Shown here piece after piece: positions 8,010 to 16,679 of a stretch of 64,000 bases of DNA (within the stretch, counting starts at the first letter, position 1; each line of letters begins with the position of its first letter). The translations under genes and the position numbers were made by a program. The notes beneath the pieces are model-generated. The model made no database searches. It saw only the letters and a list, made by a program, of their open reading frames with translations, and had not been told where the DNA came from. Source of the DNA: Planotetraspora kaengkrachanensis (GTDB lineage: Bacteria > Actinomycetota > Actinomycetes > Streptosporangiales > Streptosporangiaceae); assembly GCF_016862895.1 (NCBI RefSeq), contig NZ_BONV01000037.1, forward strand, positions 1-64,000, written 5' to 3'.

Positions 8010-9506
8010 TCAGGCCTCATGGGTGACGTCACCCTCGATGGGCGGCGCGTCGAGCGAGCAGTGGACCTTGCGCTCCGGCTCGGGGGCCTCGACCAGCACG
8101 TTGGTCCTGATCGTGAAGAAGGCGACGAGAGCCGACACGGCGAGCATGGCGGCGCTGACCAGCATCGCCGTGTGGAACCCGTGGGTGAACGCGGCCGGCG
8201 AGTTGTACGCCTCGCCGGTGAGGCCCGCGAGAGGCGGGACGGCGGCGACGGCGAGCAGGCTGCCGGTCCTGGCGAGGGCGTTGTTGACCCCGCTCGCCAC
8301 CCCCGCGTAGCGCTCCTCCGCCGTGGCCAGCACCGTCGCCGTCAGAGGGGCGACGGCGGTGCTCAGGCCCAGGCCGAAGACGACCGCCGCGGGCAGGACG
8401 TCGACGACGTAGGAGGCGCCGGGCCCGATCCTGCTCATGAGGACGAGGCCGGCCGCGCAGCCGAGGATCCCGCCTGTCATGGGGATCCTGGGGCCGATGC
8501 GTTTGGCGAGCTCTCCCGCCCGGGCCGACAGCAGCAGCATCAGGATCGTCACCGGGAGCATCGCCGAGCCGGCGGCGATCGGGGAGAACCCGGCCGACAC
8601 CTGGAGTTGGACGACGAGCAGGAAGAACACGACGCCCATCGCCGCATACATGATCAGCGTCACGACGTTGACCGCGGTGAAGACCCGGGACGAGAAGATC
8701 CCCACGGGCACGAGCGCGTCGGGGGAGCGCCGTATCTCGACGGCGACGAAGGACGCGGCCAGCACCAGGCCCGCGACGAGGGGGAAGACCCCGGCGCCCC
8801 CGAGGATCAGGCCGTACGTGACGCCGGCCAGAGCGAGCGCGGCCAGTGCGGACCCGAGCACGTCGAACCTGCCGTGCACCGAGGTGTCCCTGGTCTCCGG
8901 CACATGCCGTGCGGCCACCGCGAGGACGACGACCGCGAGGGGGAGGTTGAGCAGGAAGACCCAGCGCCAGCCCGCCGTCTCCACCAGCCATCCGCCCAGC
9001 AGAGGCCCGATCGCCGACGCGACGCCGCCGAGCCCCGACCAGGCGCCCACGGCGCGGGGACGGTCGTCGTGGGCGAAGCTCGCCTGGATGATCGCCAGCG
9101 ATCCTGGGGTGAGCAGCGCCCCGCCGATGCCCTGCAGTGCGCGGGCGAGGATGAGGACCTCGATGTTCGGGGCGAGACCGCACAGCGCGGAGGCGGACGC
9201 GAACCACACGACGCCGATCATGAAGATCTTGCGCCTGCCGTAGCGGTCGCCGAGCGAACCCCCGAGCAGGATCAGCCCGGCGAGCGTCAGCGTGTACGCG
9301 TTGATCGTCCACTGCAGTCCCGACATGCCGGTGTGGAGATCGCGGGCGAGGGCGGGCAACGCCACGTTGACCACGGTGCTGTCCAGCATCGCCATGCCGG
9401 ACCCGAGGACCGTCGTGACGAGGACCCAGCGGCCCGGGGCCGAGCTGAGCCTGATCTGGCCTGATTCCATACGGGCCATCATGGTCCGTGGCCTCCGGCG
9501 TGGCAT
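8010..9506 (-). CDS. MFS transporter, DHA2 (EmrB/QacA) family
   Basis: A 498-residue drug:proton antiporter-type membrane protein with about 14 hydrophobic segments. Motif A (GGSLGDRYGRRK, loop 2-3) and motif C-like GLGGVASAIGPLLGGWL are clear, as is MLDSTVVNVALPALARDL in TM1, the signature of the DHA2 branch. The C-terminal 25 residues are hydrophilic. The exact start is open, because MARMESGQIRL a few codons in is also possible. It is monocistronic, 94 bases upstream of the FG-GAP gene and divergent from the STM4015-type gene. The substrate cannot be told from sequence. Confidence 0.9.
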   Translation of the reverse strand: MPRRRPRTMMARMESGQIRLSSAPGRWVLVTTVLGSGMAMLDSTVVNVALPALARDLHTGMSGLQWTINAYTLTLAGLILLGGSLGDRYGRRKIFMIGVVWFASASALCGLAPNIEVLILARALQGIGGALLTPGSLAIIQASFAHDDRPRAVGAWSGLGGVASAIGPLLGGWLVETAGWRWVFLLNLPLAVVVLAVAARHVPETRDTSVHGRFDVLGSALAALALAGVTYGLILGGAGVFPLVAGLVLAASFVAVEIRRSPDALVPVGIFSSRVFTAVNVVTLIMYAAMGVVFFLLVVQLQVSAGFSPIAAGSAMLPVTILMLLLSARAGELAKRIGPRIPMTGGILGCAAGLVLMSRIGPGASYVVDVLPAAVVFGLGLSTAVAPLTATVLATAEERYAGVASGVNNALARTGSLLAVAAVPPLAGLTGEAYNSPAAFTHGFHTAMLVSAAMLAVSALVAFFTIRTNVLVEAPEPERKVHCSLDAPPIEGDVTHEA

Positions 9507-9595
9507 CGGTAGGTCGACTGAACGGACGCCATCGAAGCGTCGCCTGTCTCTGGTAAGACATGATCCGCCAGTCCCCCCAGGCGAGGAGCACGTCA

Positions 9596-10555
9596 GTGAC
9601 CGAGCACGAGAATCCGCGCAGACACGTCTGCGGCTACCGGGATCGCTACGCCGATCTTCCCGTCGCCGAGTTCACCGGCGAAGGCGACCCCGGGAAACTG
9701 CCCGAGGCCGGCTCGGTGGCCTGGCGGCTGTCGGCGGAGCCGTACGACGCGGCGGAGGGAGCCTTCGCGGCGCTGTTCGCCCGCTTCCTGGAGCAGGTGG
9801 ACACCTCGGCGGTCCGGGCGATCGTCGTGGGCGGCTGGGAGAACCCCTACGAGGTGGGCTCGGAGGTGGCGATCGGGCCCCTGGTGGATAACGCAGGGCG
9901 TTTCCCCGGCCTGCGCGCCCTCTTCGTCGCAGCCCTGCAGTCCGAGGAATGCGAGATCTCCTGGATCCAGCAGTCGGACGTGACCCCGCTGCTCAAGGCC
10001 TTCCCGCGGCTGGAGCGGCTGGAGGTCCGGGGAGGAACAGAACTGGAGTTCACCGCCGTCCGGCACGACGCCCTGCGGATCCTCCGCTTCGAGTCCGGCG
10101 GCCTGCCCGCCGACGTCGTCCGCGCGGTCGGGCAGTGCGATCTTCCCGCCCTGGAGGAGCTGGACCTCTGGCTCGGCGTCGAGAACTACGGCGGCAACAC
10201 CGCGGTGGCCGACCTGGACGCGATCATGTCCGGTGAGCGGTTCCCGGCGCTGCGGCACCTGGGCGTGCAGGACAGCGAGATTCAGGACGAGATCGCCGCC
10301 GCCGTCGCCTCGGCCCCGGTCGTCGCCCGGCTCGAGACGCTGAGCCTGTCCATGGGCACCCTCACCGACCTGGGGGCGGAGGCGCTGCTGAGCGGGCAGC
10401 CGCTCACCCATCTGCGTGAGCTCGACCTCCATCATCACTTCCTGACGGACCCGATGATCAAGCGCATCCAGGACGCGCTGCCGGGAGTCCAGGTCGACCT
10501 GTCCGAGCAGGAGGACGAGGAAGACGAGTGGCGCTACGTCGCCGTCGACGAGTGA
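9596..10555 (+). CDS. STM4015 family leucine-rich-repeat protein
   Basis: A 319-residue protein of the uncharacterised STM4015 family. The middle and C-terminal parts show irregular leucine-rich repeats (FPRLERLEVRGG, LPALEELDLWLG, FPALRHLGVQDS, LTHLRELDLHHH), so it is likely a solenoid that binds a protein or peptide. The tail is acidic (EQEDEEDEW). I chose the GTG at 9596 because GAGGAG lies 7-9 bases before it; an upstream ATG at 9560 lacks a site. It is the first gene of the five-gene STM4015-4011 cluster, and its stop overlaps the next start. No function is known to me for the family. Confidence 0.85.
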   Translation: MTEHENPRRHVCGYRDRYADLPVAEFTGEGDPGKLPEAGSVAWRLSAEPYDAAEGAFAALFARFLEQVDTSAVRAIVVGGWENPYEVGSEVAIGPLVDNAGRFPGLRALFVAALQSEECEISWIQQSDVTPLLKAFPRLERLEVRGGTELEFTAVRHDALRILRFESGGLPADVVRAVGQCDLPALEELDLWLGVENYGGNTAVADLDAIMSGERFPALRHLGVQDSEIQDEIAAAVASAPVVARLETLSLSMGTLTDLGAEALLSGQPLTHLRELDLHHHFLTDPMIKRIQDALPGVQVDLSEQEDEEDEWRYVAVDE

Positions 10556-11748
10556 CCACGACGAACACGCGGTTCGCCGTCGTCGGCGTCCCGGGCAACC
10601 GGCGGGTCGCCCTCTTCCGCGCGGCGGCGGCCCGGGCCGGCCTGCCCGACCCGCACGTGATCTCCTGGCGTGACGTGCTGGCCGGCGGCGCGCCGATCCC
10701 GCCGGGCAGTGCCGTACGGGTCGACTCTCCCGGTGAGGACGCCGAGGTGGACGCCCTGCTCCGGGGACTAGGCGATCCGGCACGGGCAGGGGGCGGCGCG
10801 GCCTGGCACGCGGCCTTCCGCGGCGGGCTGCGGAATCTCGCCGATGCCGTCGAGGCCTCACCGGGCACGGTGCTGCTCGGCGATGTCGACGAGATCGCCG
10901 TGATGTTCGACAAGCGGGTGTGTCATGAGCGGCTGCGTGCGGCCGGCGTCCCCGTGCCGCCGGCGCTCCAGGGGCCGGTCGCCTCCTATCGGGAGTTGCG
11001 GGAGCTGATGGCCGGCCACGGCTGGCCCCGCGTGTTCGTCAAGCCCGCCCACGGATCGTCCGCTTCGGGAGTGATCGCCTTCCAGGCGCTGGGCGCCCGC
11101 GTGAGGGCGGTGACGTCGGCCGCGTTGCCGGACGGCCACGCTGAGGCTGACCACGACGCGGGTGGTGGTCGACCGGGCGGGGAGGGCAGCGCCGCGATGT
11201 ACAACTCGCTGCGGGTGCGGACCTACGAGAACGAGGCGGACGTGGCGGCGGTCGTCGACGCGCTCGCGCCCGACGGGTTGCACGTCGAGCGGTGGTTTCC
11301 CAAGGCGTCCATGGACGGCCGGGCCTTCGACCTGCGCGTCGTCGTCGTCGCGGGGGTGCCCACCCACGTCGTCGTCAGAGTCGGCCGCACGCCGATGACG
11401 AACCTGCACCTCGGAGGCGTTCGCGGTGATCTCGGCCGGGTGCGGCGGCGCCTCGGGACGGTGGGATGGCAGGGCGCGCTCGACGTGTGCGCCCGCGCTG
11501 CGGCGTGCTTCCCGGGAAGCCTGGCGATCGGAGTCGACCTGATGATCGGCGCGGACTGGCGATCCACCGCGGTCGCGGAGGTCAACGCCTTCGGCGACCT
11601 GCTCCCCGGCCTGACCGGCCTGCCCGCGGGCCCGGGCGAGGGCCTGGACACCTATGCCGCACAGATCGCGGCGGTGTCGCGGGGATGGCGGCAGGGCATG
11701 CAGTCCCGGGACATCCGAGGCGAGGGAGACACGTCGTGCGTGACATGA
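10552..11748 (+). CDS. STM4014 family ATP-grasp-like protein
   Basis: About 398 residues. The first 130 form a Rossmann-like pre-ATP-grasp domain (FAVVGVPGNRRVALFRAAAA). The rest resembles an ATP-grasp ligase: FDKRVCHERLRAAGVPVPPAL, VFVKPAHGSSASGV (phosphate-binding loop and Lys), then RAFDLRVVVVAGVPTHVVVR and AVAEVNAFGDLLPGL with the metal-binding E-x-N. ATP-grasp enzymes join a carboxylate to an amine or thiol, so an amide- or peptide-bond-forming role is the family inference. Start: GTG 10552 gives a GTGA overlap with the previous stop. GTG 10528, behind GAGGAAGACGAG, is an alternative that adds eight residues. Confidence 0.82.
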   Translation: MTTTNTRFAVVGVPGNRRVALFRAAAARAGLPDPHVISWRDVLAGGAPIPPGSAVRVDSPGEDAEVDALLRGLGDPARAGGGAAWHAAFRGGLRNLADAVEASPGTVLLGDVDEIAVMFDKRVCHERLRAAGVPVPPALQGPVASYRELRELMAGHGWPRVFVKPAHGSSASGVIAFQALGARVRAVTSAALPDGHAEADHDAGGGRPGGEGSAAMYNSLRVRTYENEADVAAVVDALAPDGLHVERWFPKASMDGRAFDLRVVVVAGVPTHVVVRVGRTPMTNLHLGGVRGDLGRVRRRLGTVGWQGALDVCARAAACFPGSLAIGVDLMIGADWRSTAVAEVNAFGDLLPGLTGLPAGPGEGLDTYAAQIAAVSRGWRQGMQSRDIRGEGDTSCVT

Positions 11749-12599
11749 ACACCGTCGTGGGCAGCCACGACATCCTGCTGGTGACGCTGGACACGTTGCG
11801 TTACGACGTGGCCGCCCGGCTCGTGGCGGCCGGAAGGCTGCCGAACCTGGCCCGCGTGTTGCCGCAGGGGAGATGGGAGCGCCGGCACAGCCCCGGGAGT
11901 TTCACCTACGCGGCCCACGCGGCGATGTTCGCGGGCTTCCTCCCCACCCCCGCCGAACCCGGTGTGCACGCGCGGCCGTTCGCGGCCAGGTTCCCGGGAA
12001 GCGAGACGACCGGCGACGGCACCTGGGTGTTCGACGCGCCGGACCTGCCCACCGGTCTCGCGAAGGCGGGGTACCACACCGTCTGCGTGGGAGGCGTCGG
12101 CTTCTTCAACAAGCAGAGCCCGCTCGGATCCGCCCTGCCGGGCCTGTTCGCGGAGAGCCACTGGGCGCCCGAGTTCGGCGTCACCTCTCGGCATTCCCTG
12201 GAACGGCAGATCGACCGGGCCGAACTGGCGCTGCGCGACCGGGATGAGCCGGTCTTCCTGTTCGTCAACGTCTCGGCCCTCCACCAGCCCAACTGGTTCC
12301 ACCTGGCGGACGCCGCGCAGGAGGACGGCGACACGCTGGAGAGCCACGCGGCCGCCCTGGAGTACGTCGACAGGCGCATCGACCGCCTGTTCGCCCTCAT
12401 GACCAGGAACAGGCCGTGCTTCACGATCATCTGCTCCGACCACGGCACGGCGTACGGGGAGAGCGGCCACACCGGTCACCGGATCGGCCACGAGGTGGTC
12501 TGGACGGTGCCGTACGCCGAGTTCGTGCTGGAGCGGACGCCGGCCAGGCCACGCCCACAGTGGGGGCGTGCGCGCGCATGGGATCGGATCAGGGGATGA
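11736..12599 (+). CDS. STM4013 family alkaline-phosphatase-superfamily (sulfatase-like) hydrolase
   Basis: A 287-residue member of the alkaline phosphatase/sulfatase fold. Visible features are the first metal site in LLVTLDTLRYD, a possible Ser/Thr nucleophile in SPGSFTYAAHAAM (no Cys-x-Pro-Ser-Arg, so not a formylglycine sulfatase) and the second metal site SDHGTAYGESGHTGHRIGH. No signal peptide, so it acts in the cytoplasm, unlike secreted sulfatases. The GTG at 11736 follows GGGAGAC and overlaps the previous gene by 13 bases; an ATG at 11745 would give an ATGA overlap. Its own stop overlaps the next start (ATGA). The substrate is unknown. Confidence 0.83.
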   Translation: MRDMNTVVGSHDILLVTLDTLRYDVAARLVAAGRLPNLARVLPQGRWERRHSPGSFTYAAHAAMFAGFLPTPAEPGVHARPFAARFPGSETTGDGTWVFDAPDLPTGLAKAGYHTVCVGGVGFFNKQSPLGSALPGLFAESHWAPEFGVTSRHSLERQIDRAELALRDRDEPVFLFVNVSALHQPNWFHLADAAQEDGDTLESHAAALEYVDRRIDRLFALMTRNRPCFTIICSDHGTAYGESGHTGHRIGHEVVWTVPYAEFVLERTPARPRPQWGRARAWDRIRG

Positions 12600-13906
12600 C
12601 AGAGACCGACACCGCAATCAGCCCGTACAACGGCTATATCTATGCCTATCCGCATAAGACGGCTTATCGGCCGTTAGAGCCACGTCCTGCTCTGCGTGAC
12701 GTCTGGTCGGGTGAACGGACCGACGCGCTCTTCCTGTACCTGCACATCCCCTTCTGTGAGATGCGCTGCGGCTTCTGCAACCTGTTCACGCGGACGGGCG
12801 CCCCGGAGGAACTGGTCGGCGCCTACCTCGACGCACTGGAGCGGCAGGCCGTCGCCCTGCGGGAGGCCCTGCCGGATCCGCGCTTCGCGACGGCCGCGGT
12901 CGGCGGCGGCACGCCGACCTACCTGAGCCCGGCGGAGCTGAACCGGCTCTTCGACCTCGCGGAGGACGTTCTCGGAGCCGACCTTCGCGCGATCCCGCTG
13001 TCCGTGGAGACGTCGCCCGCGACGGCGACGGCGGACCGCCTCGCCGTGCTCGCCGGCCGGCGCGCGACCCGCGTCTCCATCGGCGTGCAGAGCTTCGTCG
13101 ACGCCGAGGCCCGGGCCGCCGTGCGGCCGCAGCGGCGGTCGGAGGTCGAGGCGGCACTCGGCCGGATCAGGGACGCCGCCTTCGAGGTCCTCAACATCGA
13201 CCTGATCTACGGCATCGACGGCCAGACGCCGCGGTCCTGGGTGTACTCCCTGGACTCCGCGCTCGCATGGCGTCCGGAGGAGTTGTACCTCTATCCGCTG
13301 TACGTGCGGCCGCTCACCGGCCTGGGCCGCAGGGACCGCGAGTGGGACGACCAGCGGCTCGACCTCTACCGCGTGGGCCGCGACCATCTGCTCGAGGCGG
13401 GCTACGAGCAGGTGTCGATGCGGATGTTCCGCCTGCCGGGCTCGGGCGGGGCGACCGAGTACTGCTGCCAGACCGACGGGATGGTCGGTCTGGGTTGCGG
13501 CGCCCGGTCGTACACGGAGACCCTGCACTACTCCTACGAGTACGCCGTGGCGGCGAGGCACGTGCGGGCGATCATCGATGAGTTCGTCCGCCTGCCTGCC
13601 GGCGAGTTCGCGGTGGCGAACGTGGGCTTCCGCCTCGACGACGAGGACAGGAGGCGCCGTCATCTGATCCAGTCCCTGCTGCAGGCTTGCGGAATGGCGC
13701 GCGCGGGCTACCGCGAACGCTTCGGCGCCGACGTCATGGACGACTTCGCCGCGGAACTGTCCCGGTACGCCGCGCTGGGGTGGCTGGAGAGCGACCGCGA
13801 CCTGGTACGGCTGACCGCGGAGGGACTGGCCTACTCCGACGCCATCGGCCCGGCCCTGTTCTCCAGCCGGGTGGAGGCACTGATGCAGGCGTACGAGGAG
13901 CGTTGA
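12596..13906 (+). CDS. STM4012 family radical SAM protein (HemN-like)
   Basis: A 436-residue radical SAM enzyme related to coproporphyrinogen dehydrogenases. The [4Fe-4S] motif CEMRCGFC gives Cys54, Cys58 and Cys61. VGGGTPTYLSPAEL, VSIGVQSF and LNIDLIYGIDGQ follow the HemN pattern, and the last 100 residues match the HemN C-terminal fold. It is unlikely to be the haem enzyme itself, because it belongs to the STM4011-4015 set and a second radical SAM gene follows. The ATG overlaps the preceding stop (ATGA). Its last seven codons and stop have been duplicated downstream in a 45-bp tandem repeat, which separates it from STM4011. Confidence 0.88.
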   Translation: MTETDTAISPYNGYIYAYPHKTAYRPLEPRPALRDVWSGERTDALFLYLHIPFCEMRCGFCNLFTRTGAPEELVGAYLDALERQAVALREALPDPRFATAAVGGGTPTYLSPAELNRLFDLAEDVLGADLRAIPLSVETSPATATADRLAVLAGRRATRVSIGVQSFVDAEARAAVRPQRRSEVEAALGRIRDAAFEVLNIDLIYGIDGQTPRSWVYSLDSALAWRPEELYLYPLYVRPLTGLGRRDREWDDQRLDLYRVGRDHLLEAGYEQVSMRMFRLPGSGGATEYCCQTDGMVGLGCGARSYTETLHYSYEYAVAARHVRAIIDEFVRLPAGEFAVANVGFRLDDEDRRRRHLIQSLLQACGMARAGYRERFGADVMDDFAAELSRYAALGWLESDRDLVRLTAEGLAYSDAIGPALFSSRVEALMQAYEER

Positions 13907-13996
13907 GCGGGCGTGCGAGGAGCACTGATGCAGGCGTGCAAGGAGCGTTGAGCGGGCGTGCGAGGAGCACTGATGCGGGCGTACGAGGAGCGTTGA
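13879..13996 (+). repeat. 45-bp tandem repeat (2.6 copies) duplicating the 3' end, stop and ribosome binding site of the STM4012 gene
   Basis: Copies start at 13879, 13924 and 13969. Each holds the final codons M-Q-A-Y-E-E-R plus TGA and a GAGGAG binding site. Copies two and three form complete short frames: 13928-13951 (MQACKER) and 13973-13996 (MRAYEER), each 6 bases behind GAGGAG. The last TGA overlaps the STM4011 ATG (TGATG), which suggests that the two genes originally overlapped directly. Confidence 0.9.
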
Positions 13997-14886
13997 TGAC
14001 AGCGGACGGGCACCTGTCGATCCTCTACCGCGGTCCGCTGGCGAGTTGCGACTACGACTGCGCCTACTGCCCGTTCGCCAAGCGGCGGGACGACCCCGAC
14101 CGGCTGCGCGCCGACCGGGCCGCGCTGAAGCGATTCACCACGTGGGTCGCGGAGCAGGACCACCCGATCTCGGTGTTGTTCACGCCGTGGGGTGAGGGGC
14201 TCGTGCGCTCGTGGTACCGCGAGGCGATGATCGGGCTCAGCCGCCTCGGTCACGTCCGCACGGTGGCGATCCAGACGAACCTGAGCTGCCGCACCGGCTG
14301 GCTCGCCGAGGCCGATCTGGGCAGCCTCGCGTTGTGGTGTACGTACCACCCGAGTCAGGTCGCTTACGACCGCTTTCTCGCCAAATGCCGCGATCTGGAC
14401 CGGTTAGGCGTACGGCACAGCGTCGGCATCGTGGGCCATCCGGACCACCTCGCCCCTGCCCGCCGGCTTCGGGCGGACCTCCCCGAGCCGACCTACCTGT
14501 GGGTGAACGCCGAGGAGGGGCGCCGCTACACCGACGCGGAAGCGGCCGAGTGGACCGCGATCGATCCGCTCTTCGGGTACAGCCGCCGCCCGCATCTGAG
14601 CGCCGGCCTGCCGTGCCGTACGGGTGAGACGGTGATCTCGGTGAACGGCGACGGCATGGTCAGGCGGTGTCATTTCATCCCCGCCGAACTCGGCAATCTC
14701 TACGACGGGTCCTTCCGCGAGGCCCTGCGACCCCGGCCGTGCCCGGCGGCGGCCTGCGACTGCCACATCGGGTACGTGCACCTGGAGCCGCTGGGCCTCT
14801 ACGACGTCTTCGCCGGGGGAATCCTCGAGCGTGTGCCGGCCCGGCCCGCCGATCCTCCCGGTCAGGTCTCCTTCTCGGGGCGGTAG
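13996..14886 (+). CDS. STM4011 family radical SAM protein
   Basis: A 296-residue radical SAM enzyme with the cluster motif CDYDCAYC (Cys18, Cys22, Cys25). A C-terminal Cys-rich region (CRTGE, RRCHF, CPAAACDCH) probably binds an auxiliary iron-sulfur cluster, as in SPASM/Twitch enzymes that modify peptides or proteins. The ATG lies 5-6 bases after GAGGAG and overlaps the stop of the preceding mini-frame. It is the fifth and last gene of the cluster. Its 3' end overlaps the convergent DUF6745 gene by 25 bases. The substrate is unknown; pairing with an ATP-grasp and a leucine-rich repeat protein hints at peptide or protein modification. Confidence 0.88.
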   Translation: MTADGHLSILYRGPLASCDYDCAYCPFAKRRDDPDRLRADRAALKRFTTWVAEQDHPISVLFTPWGEGLVRSWYREAMIGLSRLGHVRTVAIQTNLSCRTGWLAEADLGSLALWCTYHPSQVAYDRFLAKCRDLDRLGVRHSVGIVGHPDHLAPARRLRADLPEPTYLWVNAEEGRRYTDAEAAEWTAIDPLFGYSRRPHLSAGLPCRTGETVISVNGDGMVRRCHFIPAELGNLYDGSFREALRPRPCPAAACDCHIGYVHLEPLGLYDVFAGGILERVPARPADPPGQVSFSGR

Positions 14887-16118
14887 TCGGCCTCGGGCAC
14901 CCCGAAGGTCCAGGCGACTCCCTCCCGTGCTCGCGAGGTCGACGGCGGCACCCGGAGGAAGTAGGTGCGGCGGCTGCCGTCGGGCTCCGGCGTGGAGTTG
15001 ACGACCTGGACCATCACGAGATCCTCGTCGCCGGGCAGGGCGAGGCGCCACAACGTGCCCGTCTCGTCCCGGTGCATGGGAGACGCGTTGGACTCTTTGA
15101 GGTAACGCTCGAAGCCGTAGTGCTCCAGCATCACCCGGCGCAGCTCGGCGTTCTCCTCGGCCCGGATCCGCTCGGCGTCGACCGAGGCCATCGTGGCGCC
15201 GAACCCGTCGGGCACCGGCATGCCGTGCCAGGCGTGGAGCGCGAACCCGTCGGGGAAGGACATCGCCGGCCCGTCGGCCCGATGGAGCCGCCCGGCCTCG
15301 TCGCGGTGCGCCTCCATCGGGCGCTCGCAGATGAGTGCGATCCGCTCGAACGGCCACCACCAGCCTGCCGTTCGCGCGACCGCGGCCAGACCTCCGAGGG
15401 CCGCGCGCTGTGCCTCGGCGACGCCCGCCCGTACCCCGGAGGCCGGGTCGAAGACGCACAACCAGGCGGCGTCGTGCTGACCGAGGACCGCGTCGAGCGT
15501 CGCCCCACGCAGAAGCTCGCCCGCGGTCTCGCCTCCCATCTCCGCCATCCGGCGCCGTATGTCGGAGACCGTCCTGTTCACCGGCTGCCAGAGCCGCCCG
15601 CCGCTGCCCGCCCACGCGTCGGCCCAGCCTGCCGGGCCGAGCGAGGCGTGGACGGCGGCCCTCGCCCGCTCCCACGGAAGTGTGCGGATAGCCGTGCGCA
15701 CCGACGCGCCTGCTGCGCCCGTCGCCCCGTCGGCCGGCGAGTTCACCGCCGGGCCGTCATCAGGCCTCGGCGCCCGGCCGGCCACCGGGTCCACAGCCGG
15801 GCCCGTCGGTGAGTCCGGTGCCTCAAGCTGGAGCAGCACCTCCTCGGCGAGCCCGCCGAGACCCGCCCGCTCGAGCGTCTCCGCGCTCGCGGGGTCAGCG
15901 AGCAGCAGGGCCGCGACGGCGCCGCGTAAGGGGGAGCCGAGCCAGACGATCCGCTCCGGCATGGTCAGGCCGGCGTCCCAGTAGGCCTGCCGCACCCCCT
16001 CTTCGGCCGCGGCGCGGTCGGCGGGGCCCGTGGCGAGCGCCGTCTCCTGCCAGGAACCGGGATCCGAGCCCAGCGGCAGGGTGCCGGGCCCGGGCGGAGA
16101 GCTCAGTGTGGCGGTCAT
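14862..16118 (-). CDS. DUF6745 domain protein
   Basis: A 418-residue protein of unknown function. The C-terminal two thirds match my memory of the DUF6745 family: LHRADGPAMSFPDGFALHAW, then HGMPVPDG, IRAEENAELRRVMLEHYG and RYLKESNASPMHRDETGTLW. An Ala/Pro-rich insertion occupies residues about 105-135. No catalytic signature, signal peptide or membrane segment. Its ATG overlaps the stop of the small upstream gene (TGATG), so the two are translationally coupled. In other genomes DUF6745 genes often carry a similar small partner, as far as I recall. It converges on the STM4011 gene, and a link to that cluster is possible but not shown. Confidence 0.78.
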   Translation of the reverse strand: MTATLSSPPGPGTLPLGSDPGSWQETALATGPADRAAAEEGVRQAYWDAGLTMPERIVWLGSPLRGAVAALLLADPASAETLERAGLGGLAEEVLLQLEAPDSPTGPAVDPVAGRAPRPDDGPAVNSPADGATGAAGASVRTAIRTLPWERARAAVHASLGPAGWADAWAGSGGRLWQPVNRTVSDIRRRMAEMGGETAGELLRGATLDAVLGQHDAAWLCVFDPASGVRAGVAEAQRAALGGLAAVARTAGWWWPFERIALICERPMEAHRDEAGRLHRADGPAMSFPDGFALHAWHGMPVPDGFGATMASVDAERIRAEENAELRRVMLEHYGFERYLKESNASPMHRDETGTLWRLALPGDEDLVMVQVVNSTPEPDGSRRTYFLRVPPSTSRAREGVAWTFGVPEADYRPEKET

Positions 16119-16444
16119 CAGTCGGCCACCACCCGGAAGGCGCCGGGAACGTACTCACGCTGGCGGACCACCCGATACCACCCCTTCGGCAGCGAGATCG
16201 CGGCGTGCTCCTCGTGGACCAGGCGCCCGCCGGACGGCAGGTGCAGGAAGCCCGGGCGGCTCGGATCCCGATCGAGCAGCAGCGTCCCCGGGCCGGCGAT
16301 CGCATGGGCGTGACCGGTGGCCTCTCCCAGGGCCAGCACGAGGCGGCCCCGCGCGTCACGCGGCTCCGGCGGGCCCGTCCGAGCGGCCGCGGGCACACTC
16401 TCTTCCGGCACCGGCACGATCAGGATGTCTCCCTGGCGGTACAT
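16118..16444 (-). CDS. Small conserved protein, partner of DUF6745
   Basis: A 108-residue protein starting MYRQGDILIVPVPEE at an ATG just behind GAGGAGTGCG. It has a compact beta-rich look: LALGEATGHAHAIAGPGTLL, GFLHLPSGGRLVHEEHAAI, LPKGWYRVVRQREYVPGAF. Several His residues (GHAHAI, HEEHA) could bind metal, but this is speculative. Ends one base into the DUF6745 start codon, so both proteins are probably made together. An upstream extension of the frame toward 16825 is not supported by a binding site or conservation. Function unknown. Confidence 0.72.
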   Translation of the reverse strand: MYRQGDILIVPVPEESVPAAARTGPPEPRDARGRLVLALGEATGHAHAIAGPGTLLLDRDPSRPGFLHLPSGGRLVHEEHAAISLPKGWYRVVRQREYVPGAFRVVAD

Positions 16445-16679
16445 CGCACTCCTCTCCGACCTGATCGGGAAGTTATCGGCCGCCACCGACATTTCCCGGA
16501 GTGCGCCTGCGACCGCAGGGGCCGGTTCCGCGGCGAAGCCGGGAGGTTCCTCACGCGGCCGCCGCGCGGAGGCTCCTTCGTTCCGTGCACGAGCCAAGGC
16601 TCTGATCAGCCTGATTACAGAATTACGATCGCTCGCAGCGAACACGCGCAAATGTGGGAACACACTCGGGCTCCTGTTA

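Noticed and set aside
8019-9464. A 481-codon plus-strand open frame opposite the MFS gene
   Set aside because: Hydrophilic Glu/Arg/His-rich mirror of a membrane protein, typical of high-GC antisense frames.
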